18,659 nucleotides of DNA from NCBI GenBank assembly GCA_900768015.1, contig CAAGBI010000041.1:1-18659 (forward strand), given 5' to 3'. The notes under the pieces are model-generated. The model saw nothing but the letters and a program-made list of their open reading frames with translations, was not told the DNA's origin and did not search any database. The DNA comes from an uncultured Alistipes sp. (GTDB lineage Bacteria > Bacteroidota > Bacteroidia > Bacteroidales > Rikenellaceae). A program made the translations under genes and the position numbers. Numbering within the stretch: position 1 is the first letter of the stretch; every line of letters begins with the position of its first letter. Of this stretch, positions 1-6,387 are shown piece by piece.

Positions 1-47
1 TAGTGGAATTGGGACCACTCAAAAACAATCCAAGTAAAACAAGGTTC
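1..47 (+). other. 23S-5S rRNA spacer, partial
   Basis: This short AT-rich stretch lies directly before the 5S gene and is probably the end of the 23S-5S internal spacer. Bases 2-6 (AGTGG) and 15-19 (CCACT) can pair as a small hairpin of the kind seen in rRNA processing regions. I do not recognise the 23S 3' end here, so it presumably lies outside the window. Confidence 0.6.
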
Positions 48-160
<113 letters not shown>

Positions 161-162
161 TC

Positions 163-199
163 AAAGGAGCAAGTCGAAAGATTTGCTCCTTTTCTTTTT
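163..199 (+). terminator. Intrinsic terminator of the rRNA operon
   Basis: Bases 163-175 pair with 180-192 to give a 13-bp stem with a single G-T wobble, closed by a GAAA tetraloop (176-179). A T-rich tract (TCTTTTT) follows directly. It begins 3-5 nt after the mature 5S end and is a textbook Rho-independent terminator. Confidence 0.93.
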
Positions 200-312
200 G
201 CATATAGCACCATATCTATCGTACAATCCTTGTTGTGATACTGAGGCTGTAGCTCTGCTACTATCCTCAGTGTCACAACTTCGTTTTGCACGATATCTAT
301 GGCACTCTATGC
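200..312. repeat. Long imperfect palindrome after the 5S terminator
   Basis: The left arm from 200 (GCATATAGCACCATATCTATCGT) matches the reverse complement of the right arm ending at 312 with a few mismatches. An inner stem pairs TTGTGATACTGAGG with CCTCAGTGTCACAA (one wobble). At the apex GTAGC and GCTAC pair around TCT. The whole can fold into one cruciform or RNA hairpin of over 100 nt, with an asymmetric internal loop. No reading frame is apparent. It may be a decayed repeat element or the centre of a larger inverted duplication. Confidence 0.8.
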
Positions 313-347
313 AAAAATTAAGAGGAGCAAGATTGGTGCTATATGCA
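301..347. repeat. Short tandem copies of a GGTGCTATATGC motif
   Basis: The 12-nt motif GGTGCTATATGC occurs at 335-346, in variant form at 301-312 (GGCACTCTATGC) and shortened at 357-366 (GGTGCTATGC). The inverse lies at 200-211. The right arm of the inverted duplication therefore holds an extra copy of a unit of about 34 nt (301-334 against 335-373). A related 27-nt piece at 461-487 matches 321-347 at 23 of 27 positions. Confidence 0.65.
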
Positions 348-404
348 AAATGAAAAGGTGCTATGCAAATCTTGAGGCTCCTTTGAAGAGGTGACTACCT
401 ACTA
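335..404 (-). repeat. Degenerate inverted copy of the 5S 3' tail and terminator
   Basis: Read on the minus strand, this segment repeats 143-211: the last ~17 nt of the 5S gene, the terminator stem region and the following T-rich and GCATATAGCACC sequence. The outer 16 bases (335-350) are an exact inverse of 196-211. The blocks CTCCTTTGAAGAGG and CTACCTACT near 379-403 match the inverse of the 5S end. A few bases are inserted or deleted in the terminator loop. It is too short and altered to be a functional 5S gene. Confidence 0.82.
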
Positions 405-449
405 TTCTGTGTATATGGGGGGGGCATTGATGTGTGTTGAGCTTTACTG

Positions 450-487
450 CTCTGTGTAACAGAGGGGCAACATTGGTGGTGTATGCA
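450..487. repeat. Outlying copy of the post-5S repeat with a small hairpin
   Basis: Bases 461-487 match 321-347 at 23 of 27 positions, an offset of exactly 140. CTCTGT (450-455) and ACAGAG (459-464) form a 6-bp hairpin with a 3-nt loop. No T tract follows, so it is not a convincing terminator. The rest of 412-530 shows no gene and nothing else that I recognise, apart from a run of nine G at 417-424 and its surroundings. Confidence 0.5.
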
Positions 488-538
488 GTAGGAATAGTCC
501 GAATATAAATTAGTGGTTCTTTAGAAGGAAGATGTGAA

Positions 539-570
539 TTTGGAACTATGAGATATTTTACTTAACTTTG
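539..570 (+). promoter_or_regulatory. Bacteroidota-type promoter for the secreted protein gene
   Basis: TTTG (539-542) and TAACTTTG (563-570) are separated by 20 nt, a perfect fit to the -33/-7 promoter of the primary sigma factor in Bacteroidota. The expected start site is near 577, giving a leader of about 43 nt. The inverted repeat ATGAGAT (548-554) / ATCTCAT (586-592) flanks the -7 element and might be a regulator site or chance. Confidence 0.75.
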
Positions 571-619
571 CTTGAGAGGTTCTTAATCTCATATATTTCA
601 CAATTTAATTTTTTGCGCT

Positions 620-1318
620 ATGAGACGGGTTATGTTTCTATTGTTTTGCTTATGCACGATAAATCTTTATGCACAGGTTCCTGAGCTCGAGCCTGCCTCC
701 GTTGTAGACAACCCAGATGCCGATCTTCAGGTTTGTGATAGGGTGGCGATGAAAGCGAGTACAGATTATGATGCATTGAGTGATGTGGAATTTGCTCTGC
801 TCTGTTTTGTAGAAGAAAATCCTGTGTTAAGCCATTTTTACAGTGGTAATTGTAGCTGGTATTGTGGTGGACAGATTGACTCCGTTACGGCGTCGAGTGC
901 GCTTGCGGATAGGTATGCTGCAGAGAAGGCTCACGACTTTAGCATAGTAACAGCGTGGGTAGAGGGTGTGGAAGGCAATGGCGTGGGCGAGTATTTGCGT
1001 TATTCGTTTCCAGGAACTTGTCCGCGCATAACAACGGTGCTTATTCACAACGGATATGTAAAGAATTGGGATGTATGGCGCGACAACGGCAGGGTGAAGA
1101 AGCTGCTGATGTACTACAACGATGAGCCCTATGCGATACTCAACTTGCAGGATACGATGGGTTTACAAAGTTTCGATATAGGCGTCTTAGGTTACGAGGA
1201 TAAAGATAGCGCGCCTGCTTGGTCGATAAAGTTTGAGATATTGGAGGTCTATCCTGGAAAGAAGTATGAGGATACTGCAATAACGGAGATATATTTCGAT
1301 GGCATAGATGTTCATTAG
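620..1318 (+). CDS. Secreted protein with NADase-type glycan-binding (discoidin-like) domain
   Basis: This 232-residue protein begins with a signal peptide: MRR, a hydrophobic stretch to about residue 16, and a likely cleavage site after LYA (18). Residues about 90-230 resemble the NADase-type glycan-binding domain, a galactose-binding-like beta sandwich found beside streptococcal NADase and in many Bacteroidota surface proteins. The tell-tale pieces are AHDFSIVTAWVEGVEGNGVGEY (104-125), HNGY (143-146), a following N-R-K-KL segment and the end block AITEIYFDG (220-228). No catalytic domain is present, so it probably binds a ligand in the periplasm or outside the cell. Five cysteines lie in the exported part (39, 62, 78, 82, 134). 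Codon use is more AT-rich than in the genes to the right. It has its own promoter and terminator. The family assignment is from memory of motifs; the ligand is unknown. Confidence 0.8.
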   Translation: MRRVMFLLFCLCTINLYAQVPELEPASVVDNPDADLQVCDRVAMKASTDYDALSDVEFALLCFVEENPVLSHFYSGNCSWYCGGQIDSVTASSALADRYAAEKAHDFSIVTAWVEGVEGNGVGEYLRYSFPGTCPRITTVLIHNGYVKNWDVWRDNGRVKKLLMYYNDEPYAILNLQDTMGLQSFDIGVLGYEDKDSAPAWSIKFEILEVYPGKKYEDTAITEIYFDGIDVH

Positions 1319-1324
1319 GATAAT

Positions 1325-1360
1325 AAAATAGCCTGTCTAACGCTTTAGACAGGCTATTTT
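1325..1360. terminator. Bidirectional intrinsic terminator between convergent genes
   Basis: Bases 1325-1340 pair perfectly with 1345-1360 in a 16-bp stem with a CGCT loop. The plus strand ends in a T run, and the minus strand ends in TTTTATT. It lies 7 nt after the stop of the secreted protein and 24 nt after the stop of lptD, so it should end transcription from both sides. Confidence 0.93.
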
Positions 1361-1383
1361 TGTGTATCTACACCTCGCAGCGG

Positions 1384-4050
1384 TTAGTACATATAGTCGT
1401 ACTGCGAGTAGCTCTTATCGTACTTCAAGTCGGCCAATGATGCTGCCTTAACACCGATGTTGAATGCCCAGCTCTTATGGTTACCGAAGGGTATCCACGT
1501 AAACGACATCTGCCAGCAGTGCAGATCGCGCGTGATAGATATAGAGGTCATAGACATCTTACGCGCCGTGAAGTCGTAACCCGAGGTCGCAGTAATCATG
1601 GTCTTGGGCGTGAGCTTGACGCTGGCATTGAAGTTGACGGTCTGCTGCAGGTTCTTCTTATATCCCGTAGTACCGTTATTTGTGAATTGGGCACTATAGT
1701 TGAAGCTATAGTTGAAGCCGAAGTTCCACGGTATCGAGAAGTCGTAGTATTGGCCCGCCATCCACTGTCTTCGCATTGCGGGGTTGAGCTGGCCATATGG
1801 GTCGCTCCAAGAGTTGAAATACTCGGCAGGGAACGAGGTGATGTCGTTACCCGCAACCTGTCCTCTATTTTCGCGTGAGCGGAAGGTGTAGCCGAAGCTC
1901 CAGCTTGCGGACTGGAGGCGGCCGATGCTACCGCGGCTCCACATCAACTTATTGTAGCGCACACCCTGGGGTGACACCTCGTAGGGGTCGAGCGTGAGCG
2001 AGACATTAAGGGCGATATTCTGATATACCGTAGTTCGTATCTGAATGGGTAGTGTCGAGAGGCGCATGGAGTCTGCGAGGAAGTTATACGAGCCAGATAT
2101 AGAAATCTGGTCGATAAGCTTCACCTTCTTTACCGTATCGCGCGTGCGTATCTTGGCCTCGAGAGACTGCGAGAGTCCAAATGTAAGGGCTAACTGCTGA
2201 CCGCTACCAGGCACGCCGTAGGCGTTATCGGTAAATGGCGAGTAGACCTTCCACTTACCTGTGTTATCGGTCTGCACGGTCTCGTAGAAACCATACATCT
2301 GACGACTGAAGTCGGGCGAGAAGTTGAAACCGATGTTTGGTGTAAGTGTGTGGCGCACAGCCTGTAACTTACGCTCCTTCTTCTTGGCGGTGTAGGTACC
2401 ATATACCGTCGTATTTGCCGAAACCGAGGCGTTGTAGTTGTACAAGCGCCAGAAGCCATACTCGGGGGTGAGTGTCTCAACTGCTTGTGCCTCCTCGTTC
2501 CACTCCTGGCGTACCTTCTTGAAGTACCAGCGCTCGGTGTAGTTGAACGATGGGCTGATATTGATATAGTTGAAGAGCGACAACGATGTAGAGATGGGAA
2601 TGGTATGCTGGATACCATTCTTCATCTTTTGTAGCGTCTCCTTCGTAAATATCTCATCCTCCTTGGCATTCACGGAGTTGGTCATCTTCATCGAGTAGCT
2701 CATCTTAATCTTCTCGTACCAGCGTGTCTTACCCACGGCCTCCTTGCGCTTGAAGGGGTTGAAGCTCGCAACATTAAAGGTGATGGTGGGGAGCGTCACG
2801 GCGAGGGTTTTATCGCGTGAGTTCTGTGATACGGCCATGTTAAGGGCCAATGAGAAGGGTGTGCCCTCCCAGTTCTTTGAGTATGAGATAGATGAGTTGG
2901 TCTGCGTAGCGAGGATGTCGTTTACGCTTGTTGCCGAGTAGCGGCTATAACCACTTGATGTAAGGTTCACCGAAGCCGAGAATGTAGAGCCGGGGTTTGC
3001 CTTGGGGTCCTGCGAGTGTGTCCACTGGATTTTGTAGTTGTTCTGCTGCACGAAGTCGGCCTCGCCCTTCTCACCCGTACGAATTGCCGAGTACATAAGG
3101 TTGAAGTTACCCTTGAATTTGTAGCGCTTGACATACTGCGATACGGCAGATACCTCCCACGAACCGAGCGTGTAGATACCACCGCGGATTGCAAGGTCCA
3201 TGTGCTCGCCGAGCTTGAAGTAGTAGCCTAAGTCGCGGATAAAGAAGCCCTTAGCATCCTCGCCATAGGTAGGCATCAAGAGACCAGACTTGGGACCTGT
3301 CTGCACGGGGAAGAAGCCCTCGGGGATACCTGGGAAGTAGATGGGCACATCCTCCATGACGAGGTAGGCGTAGCCCGTAACGACCTTCTTACCGGGGATA
3401 ATCTTGGCCTGTGTCATGGCGAGGTAGAAGTGGGGGTGGTCCGTACAGTCGCAAGTGGTGTACATACCATGTCCGATATGGATGCTCTCGTCGGGGTGCA
3501 TCTTCACGCTGCTACCGATAAGCCAGCCGTCACCCTGCTGCGTGGCGATACCCTTAATCTTTGCTTTACGAGTGTCGAGGTTGTAGGTGATGGTATCCAT
3601 AGAGTATGGCGAGCCGCCATCCGAGAACTCGGGCTGTGTGTTGCGTGGCGTGCCATCCTCACGCAGATTGGTAGTATCGGGGTAGCCGTGCGCAAAGATA
3701 TTCTTTGTCTCCATATCCACACGCATGTAGTCGGCCTTGAGGTTCATGCCCTGATATGTCACATCGCCACTCTTGTAGCTATGGATAAGTTTGTTTCGTG
3801 CATCGAAGACCACAGAGTCGACAGCCTTACCCTCGACAATATCCGAGAAGTGCATGCCACCCTTTTTGCGTGGGGCGCTCTCCCTTATGGCTCTTGTTGT
3901 GTCCTGAATGGTGGATGCCACGGTTGTGGAGTCGCTAAGCAAGAGCGTAGCGAAACTGCCTCTGCTTGCGGCAGTAAGGCCGAAACAGAGAGCTGTGAAC
4001 ACCACGGTAAGCAACACCGATGGAAGATATTTTAATAAAATATGCCTCAA
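1384..4050 (-). CDS. lptD: LPS-assembly outer membrane protein LptD
   Basis: LptD inserts lipopolysaccharide into the outer leaflet of the outer membrane. The 888-residue product has an N-terminal hydrophobic signal segment (about 5-27), an OstA/LptA-like periplasmic domain (about 75-225, with VVFDARNKLIHSYKSGDVTY and the CDCTDHPHFYL segment at 200-210), and then a long beta-barrel region from about 255 rich in alternating aromatic and polar residues, starting at PKSGLLMPTYGE. It ends in YDYMY, an aromatic C-terminus as expected for a barrel. Length and motifs match the Bacteroidota LptD family; LptE and the E. coli disulfide pattern cannot be judged here. The reading frame is open only to a TTG at 4050 (an ATT lies one codon further, then a stop), and no ATG precedes the signal sequence, so TTG is the most likely start. 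It converges on the secreted-protein gene and diverges from the amidase. Confidence 0.92.
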   Translation of the reverse strand: MRHILLKYLPSVLLTVVFTALCFGLTAASRGSFATLLLSDSTTVASTIQDTTRAIRESAPRKKGGMHFSDIVEGKAVDSVVFDARNKLIHSYKSGDVTYQGMNLKADYMRVDMETKNIFAHGYPDTTNLREDGTPRNTQPEFSDGGSPYSMDTITYNLDTRKAKIKGIATQQGDGWLIGSSVKMHPDESIHIGHGMYTTCDCTDHPHFYLAMTQAKIIPGKKVVTGYAYLVMEDVPIYFPGIPEGFFPVQTGPKSGLLMPTYGEDAKGFFIRDLGYYFKLGEHMDLAIRGGIYTLGSWEVSAVSQYVKRYKFKGNFNLMYSAIRTGEKGEADFVQQNNYKIQWTHSQDPKANPGSTFSASVNLTSSGYSRYSATSVNDILATQTNSSISYSKNWEGTPFSLALNMAVSQNSRDKTLAVTLPTITFNVASFNPFKRKEAVGKTRWYEKIKMSYSMKMTNSVNAKEDEIFTKETLQKMKNGIQHTIPISTSLSLFNYINISPSFNYTERWYFKKVRQEWNEEAQAVETLTPEYGFWRLYNYNASVSANTTVYGTYTAKKKERKLQAVRHTLTPNIGFNFSPDFSRQMYGFYETVQTDNTGKWKVYSPFTDNAYGVPGSGQQLALTFGLSQSLEAKIRTRDTVKKVKLIDQISISGSYNFLADSMRLSTLPIQIRTTVYQNIALNVSLTLDPYEVSPQGVRYNKLMWSRGSIGRLQSASWSFGYTFRSRENRGQVAGNDITSFPAEYFNSWSDPYGQLNPAMRRQWMAGQYYDFSIPWNFGFNYSFNYSAQFTNNGTTGYKKNLQQTVNFNASVKLTPKTMITATSGYDFTARKMSMTSISITRDLHCWQMSFTWIPFGNHKSWAFNIGVKAASLADLKYDKSYSQYDYMY

Positions 4051-4067
4051 AATTCAATAATTTTTTG

Positions 4068-4075
4068 TAACTTTG
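4068..4075 (+). promoter_or_regulatory. Possible -7 element for the amidase operon
   Basis: TAACTTTG matches TAnnTTTG exactly and equals the -7 of the promoter at 563. The -33 region (about 4044-4050) has no TTTG. Predicted start is near 4082, about 120 nt before the chosen start codon. Confidence 0.4.
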
Positions 4076-4093
4076 CCGACGCATGTCGGCAAA
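4072..4093. repeat. Perfect 9-bp inverted repeat between lptD and the amidase gene
   Basis: TTTGCCGAC (4072-4080) and GTCGGCAAA (4085-4093) are exact inverses around GCAT. The repeat overlaps the last bases of the candidate plus-strand -7 element, so it could be an operator, or a hairpin at the start of the plus-strand transcript or within the lptD leader. A further ACCGACA follows at 4094-4100. Confidence 0.7.
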
Positions 4094-4165
4094 ACCGACA
4101 GGGGTGCTTTGGGTCACTTGACTTGTAGCAAATGTTGTGTGCGGTTGCATAGCGACAACAACCCG

Positions 4166-4173
4166 CAAATATA
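4166..4173 (-). promoter_or_regulatory. Possible -7 element for lptD
   Basis: The minus strand reads TATATTTG here, matching TAnnTTTG. No good TTTG is found at the expected -33 distance. If it is used, transcription would start near 4158 and the lptD leader would be about 108 nt. Confidence 0.35.
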
Positions 4174-4202
4174 GTAATAATTTTTGTAAACCGGAACATT
4201 TT

Positions 4203-5333
4203 ATGAGAAATCTCATAATAACACTTGTCATCGCGCTTCTCGTGCCTGTTGTTGCTAACGCACACCAGAGCGCTAATGTTGCGCAGGAGGGCCGAAAAAG
4301 AGTCGTGGTGCTCGACCCTGGTCATGGCAATCCGCGCCCAGGTAAGGTGGTAGGCAAGGTGCGTGAGGCAGATATTGTTCTCGATATATCTAAGGAGATA
4401 CGCCGACAGCTGGCCTCGAAGATGCCCGACTTGGAGGTCTACCTTACGCGACATAGCGATTCGTCGTATCATGCGAATCAGAATACCGACAACCGCATGC
4501 GTGCCGAGTTTGCAAATAGCAAGGGCGCAGACCTCACGATTGGCATCCATGCCAACGCCCTGGAGAATGCCAATGTGAATGGTTGTGAGGCGTGGGTGTT
4601 GTCGCTCGACGAGGCGCTCATGAAGCAGAACGACAGTCGTGCAAACCTCTTTGCTGACGATGGCGATGCGCTGAATATTAATGACTTGGATACAAAGTCT
4701 ATGGGCTTTATCAAGGTGCTCACGCGCCAGCTCGACAACGAGCCCCGCAACCGTATGTTTGCGCAGCAGTGTTGCGACAACATCCAGAAGCTCGGCCTCA
4801 AGAGCCTCGGTGTCAAGTCGGGTAAGATTTGGACCATGCTCTACTACTTGGAGGGTCATGGTGTGCTCATCGAGATTGGCTATATGACCAACGCGAAGGA
4901 CTTCGCCTACATAACTTCGGATAAGGGTAAAAAGGAGATTGCGACATCTATAACCAACGCCATCATCAGCTTCTTCAATGGCTTGGATGCCATCTCGAGT
5001 GAGGAGAGCGTGGCAGCGCCCGTAGAGGAGAGCGCCCCCGCAGCCGAGACTTCAGTGGAGACTTCAGCGGAGGCACCGAAGGAGGAGCTAACGAGTGGTT
5101 ACGCCATTCAGCTTATTTCGAGCACCTACGAGGTAGACACGATGGACTATCAGTTCAAGTCGTACAAGGGTAAGGTGCGCCTATTGATGAGCACAGGCAG
5201 ATATAAGTACAAGTATTGCTATGGTAGCTATGCTACGCGCGAGGCTGCAAAGCAGGACTTGGCAGAGGCAAGAAAGACATTCAAGGATGCTTACATCGTC
5301 TACTTTGAGGGCGATAACATCGTAACAAAATAG
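4203..5333 (+). CDS. N-acetylmuramoyl-L-alanine amidase with SPOR-like tail
   Basis: This Amidase_3 family enzyme cleaves the bond between MurNAc and L-Ala in peptidoglycan, in the periplasm. With the start at 4203 the protein has 376 residues and begins with a clear signal peptide (MRNLIITLVIALLVPVVANA). The zinc ligands are visible as H41 in VLDPGHG, E55 in VREAD and H116 in GIHANA; the catalytic E224 lies in VLIEIGYMTN. An acidic, Ala/Glu/Pro-rich linker (about 264-297) leads to a C-terminal domain (299-376, SGYAIQLISS...) that resembles SPOR domains, which bind denuded glycan at division sites. An upstream ATG at 4137 would add 22 residues before the signal peptide and is less likely. The next gene starts 23 nt downstream, suggesting co-transcription with the MCE protein. 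Confidence 0.93.
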   Translation: MRNLIITLVIALLVPVVANAHQSANVAQEGRKRVVVLDPGHGNPRPGKVVGKVREADIVLDISKEIRRQLASKMPDLEVYLTRHSDSSYHANQNTDNRMRAEFANSKGADLTIGIHANALENANVNGCEAWVLSLDEALMKQNDSRANLFADDGDALNINDLDTKSMGFIKVLTRQLDNEPRNRMFAQQCCDNIQKLGLKSLGVKSGKIWTMLYYLEGHGVLIEIGYMTNAKDFAYITSDKGKKEIATSITNAIISFFNGLDAISSEESVAAPVEESAPAAETSVETSAEAPKEELTSGYAIQLISSTYEVDTMDYQFKSYKGKVRLLMSTGRYKYKYCYGSYATREAAKQDLAEARKTFKDAYIVYFEGDNIVTK

Positions 5334-5356
5334 AGTAAATTAAAAAATCTAAAGAT

Positions 5357-6328
5357 ATGAAACTCAGTAGTTATTTGAAGGTCGGTACATTTACCGTAAT
5401 CGTAATTTTGGTGTCATGGTGGGGTATTAAGTGGCTTGGTGGCCAGAACATACTCCTCTCGAACAACATCTACACCGTCTACTATGATGATGTTACAGGT
5501 CTTATGGAGTCTTCGCGCATCAAGATGCGTGGCGTAGAGGTGGGTAATGTGCGCAGCATCACACTCCTCGAAGAGAGGGTAGAGGTCGAGCTCTCTATCG
5601 ATGCGGAGTATGCCGATATGATTCCCGATAACTCTATCGCTGAGATTGCCTCTGCAGGTCTTATGGGCGGCATGGAGATCTACATCATCCAGGGTGACTC
5701 GGAGACACCTATGCCCGATGGTGGTACATTCGAGGGCCGCGTGCGTGCCGATATGCTTGGCTCGTTGGCCGATAAGGGTGGCGAGTTGCTCGAGGGCTTG
5801 AATGTTACGGTTGACAACCTCAACACTATCTTGGAGAATAACAGCGAGGGCATCGGTAAGCTCGTTGCAAACCTCGAGTCTGTGACTGCATCTATCGACC
5901 AGATGCTCACCGCGTCAAGCGACGACATTGAGGCTGCTCTTGGCGATTTGCGCTCGTTCACTACAATGCTCTCGGAGAGCTCTGCAAATATCGAGGCTAT
6001 GATTACCAACCTCGAGTCGTTCAGCGGTGACTTGGCAGATGCCGACCTCGTTAACAAGCTCTCAGCTACTGTAGACTCGCTCAATGGCGTACTCTCGACT
6101 ATCGAGAGCAGCGAGGGCTCTGTGGGTAAGTTGCTCAACGACACCGAGCTCTACGACTCGCTCACCACCGCAAGCGACAACCTCGGCTTGTTGTTGGAGG
6201 ATGTCAAGGCTCGCCCCATGCGCTATGTAAACATCTCGGTATTCGGTAAGTCTGCCGAGGAGATGGAGGCCAAGGCTGCAAAGAAGGCGGCACGCGAGGA
6301 GAAGCGCGCAGCAAGACAGGCGGAGTAA
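5357..6328 (+). CDS. MlaD/MCE-family lipid transport protein
   Basis: MCE proteins are periplasmic parts of ABC-linked systems moving phospholipids between inner and outer membrane. The 323-residue protein has one N-terminal membrane helix (about 9-28), the MCE domain (about 37-114, with YYDDVTGLMESSRIKMRGVEVGNV and the ASAGLMGGMEIYI strand), and a long helical region (about 130-285) of repeated Ser/Asn/Leu/Asp pattern likely to form a coiled-coil tube or needle. The tail (about 300-323) is rich in Ala, Lys, Arg and Glu. No ATPase (MlaF) or permease (MlaE) gene is in the window, so partners must lie elsewhere. The pairing with an amidase suggests a common envelope role. Confidence 0.9.
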   Translation: MKLSSYLKVGTFTVIVILVSWWGIKWLGGQNILLSNNIYTVYYDDVTGLMESSRIKMRGVEVGNVRSITLLEERVEVELSIDAEYADMIPDNSIAEIASAGLMGGMEIYIIQGDSETPMPDGGTFEGRVRADMLGSLADKGGELLEGLNVTVDNLNTILENNSEGIGKLVANLESVTASIDQMLTASSDDIEAALGDLRSFTTMLSESSANIEAMITNLESFSGDLADADLVNKLSATVDSLNGVLSTIESSEGSVGKLLNDTELYDSLTTASDNLGLLLEDVKARPMRYVNISVFGKSAEEMEAKAAKKAAREEKRAARQAE

Positions 6329-6343
6329 AATAGAAATATAGAG

Positions 6344-6375
6344 GTGTGCCACGCCTCGCGAGGGGTGTGGTGCAC
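6344..6375 (+). other. 14-bp hairpin with GCGA tetraloop before mutS2
   Basis: Bases 6344-6357 pair continuously with 6362-6375 (10 Watson-Crick pairs, 4 G-T wobbles) around a GCGA loop, a GNRA tetraloop. The stem lies between mlaD and mutS2 and ends 12 nt before the mutS2 ATG. No T tract follows, so it is not an ordinary terminator; it may stabilise or process the mRNA or modulate mutS2 translation. Confidence 0.7.
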
Positions 6376-6387
6376 GATAGTATAGAG

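Noticed and set aside
387..404. Second 5S rRNA gene on the minus strand
   Set aside because: Only about 17 nt of the 5S 3' end are present, with mismatches; the rest is missing.
200..490. CRISPR array or phage attachment site in the repeat region
   Set aside because: Repeats are inverted and irregular, with no equal spacers, no cas gene and no integrase.
4137..4202. 22-residue N-terminal extension of the amidase
   Set aside because: The signal peptide begins at 4203, and the extension would put a Cys/Thr/Lys-rich stretch before it.
6346..6387. GTG start for mutS2
   Set aside because: It lies inside a strong hairpin, and the MIYPSNFEQ start at 6388 fits the family.
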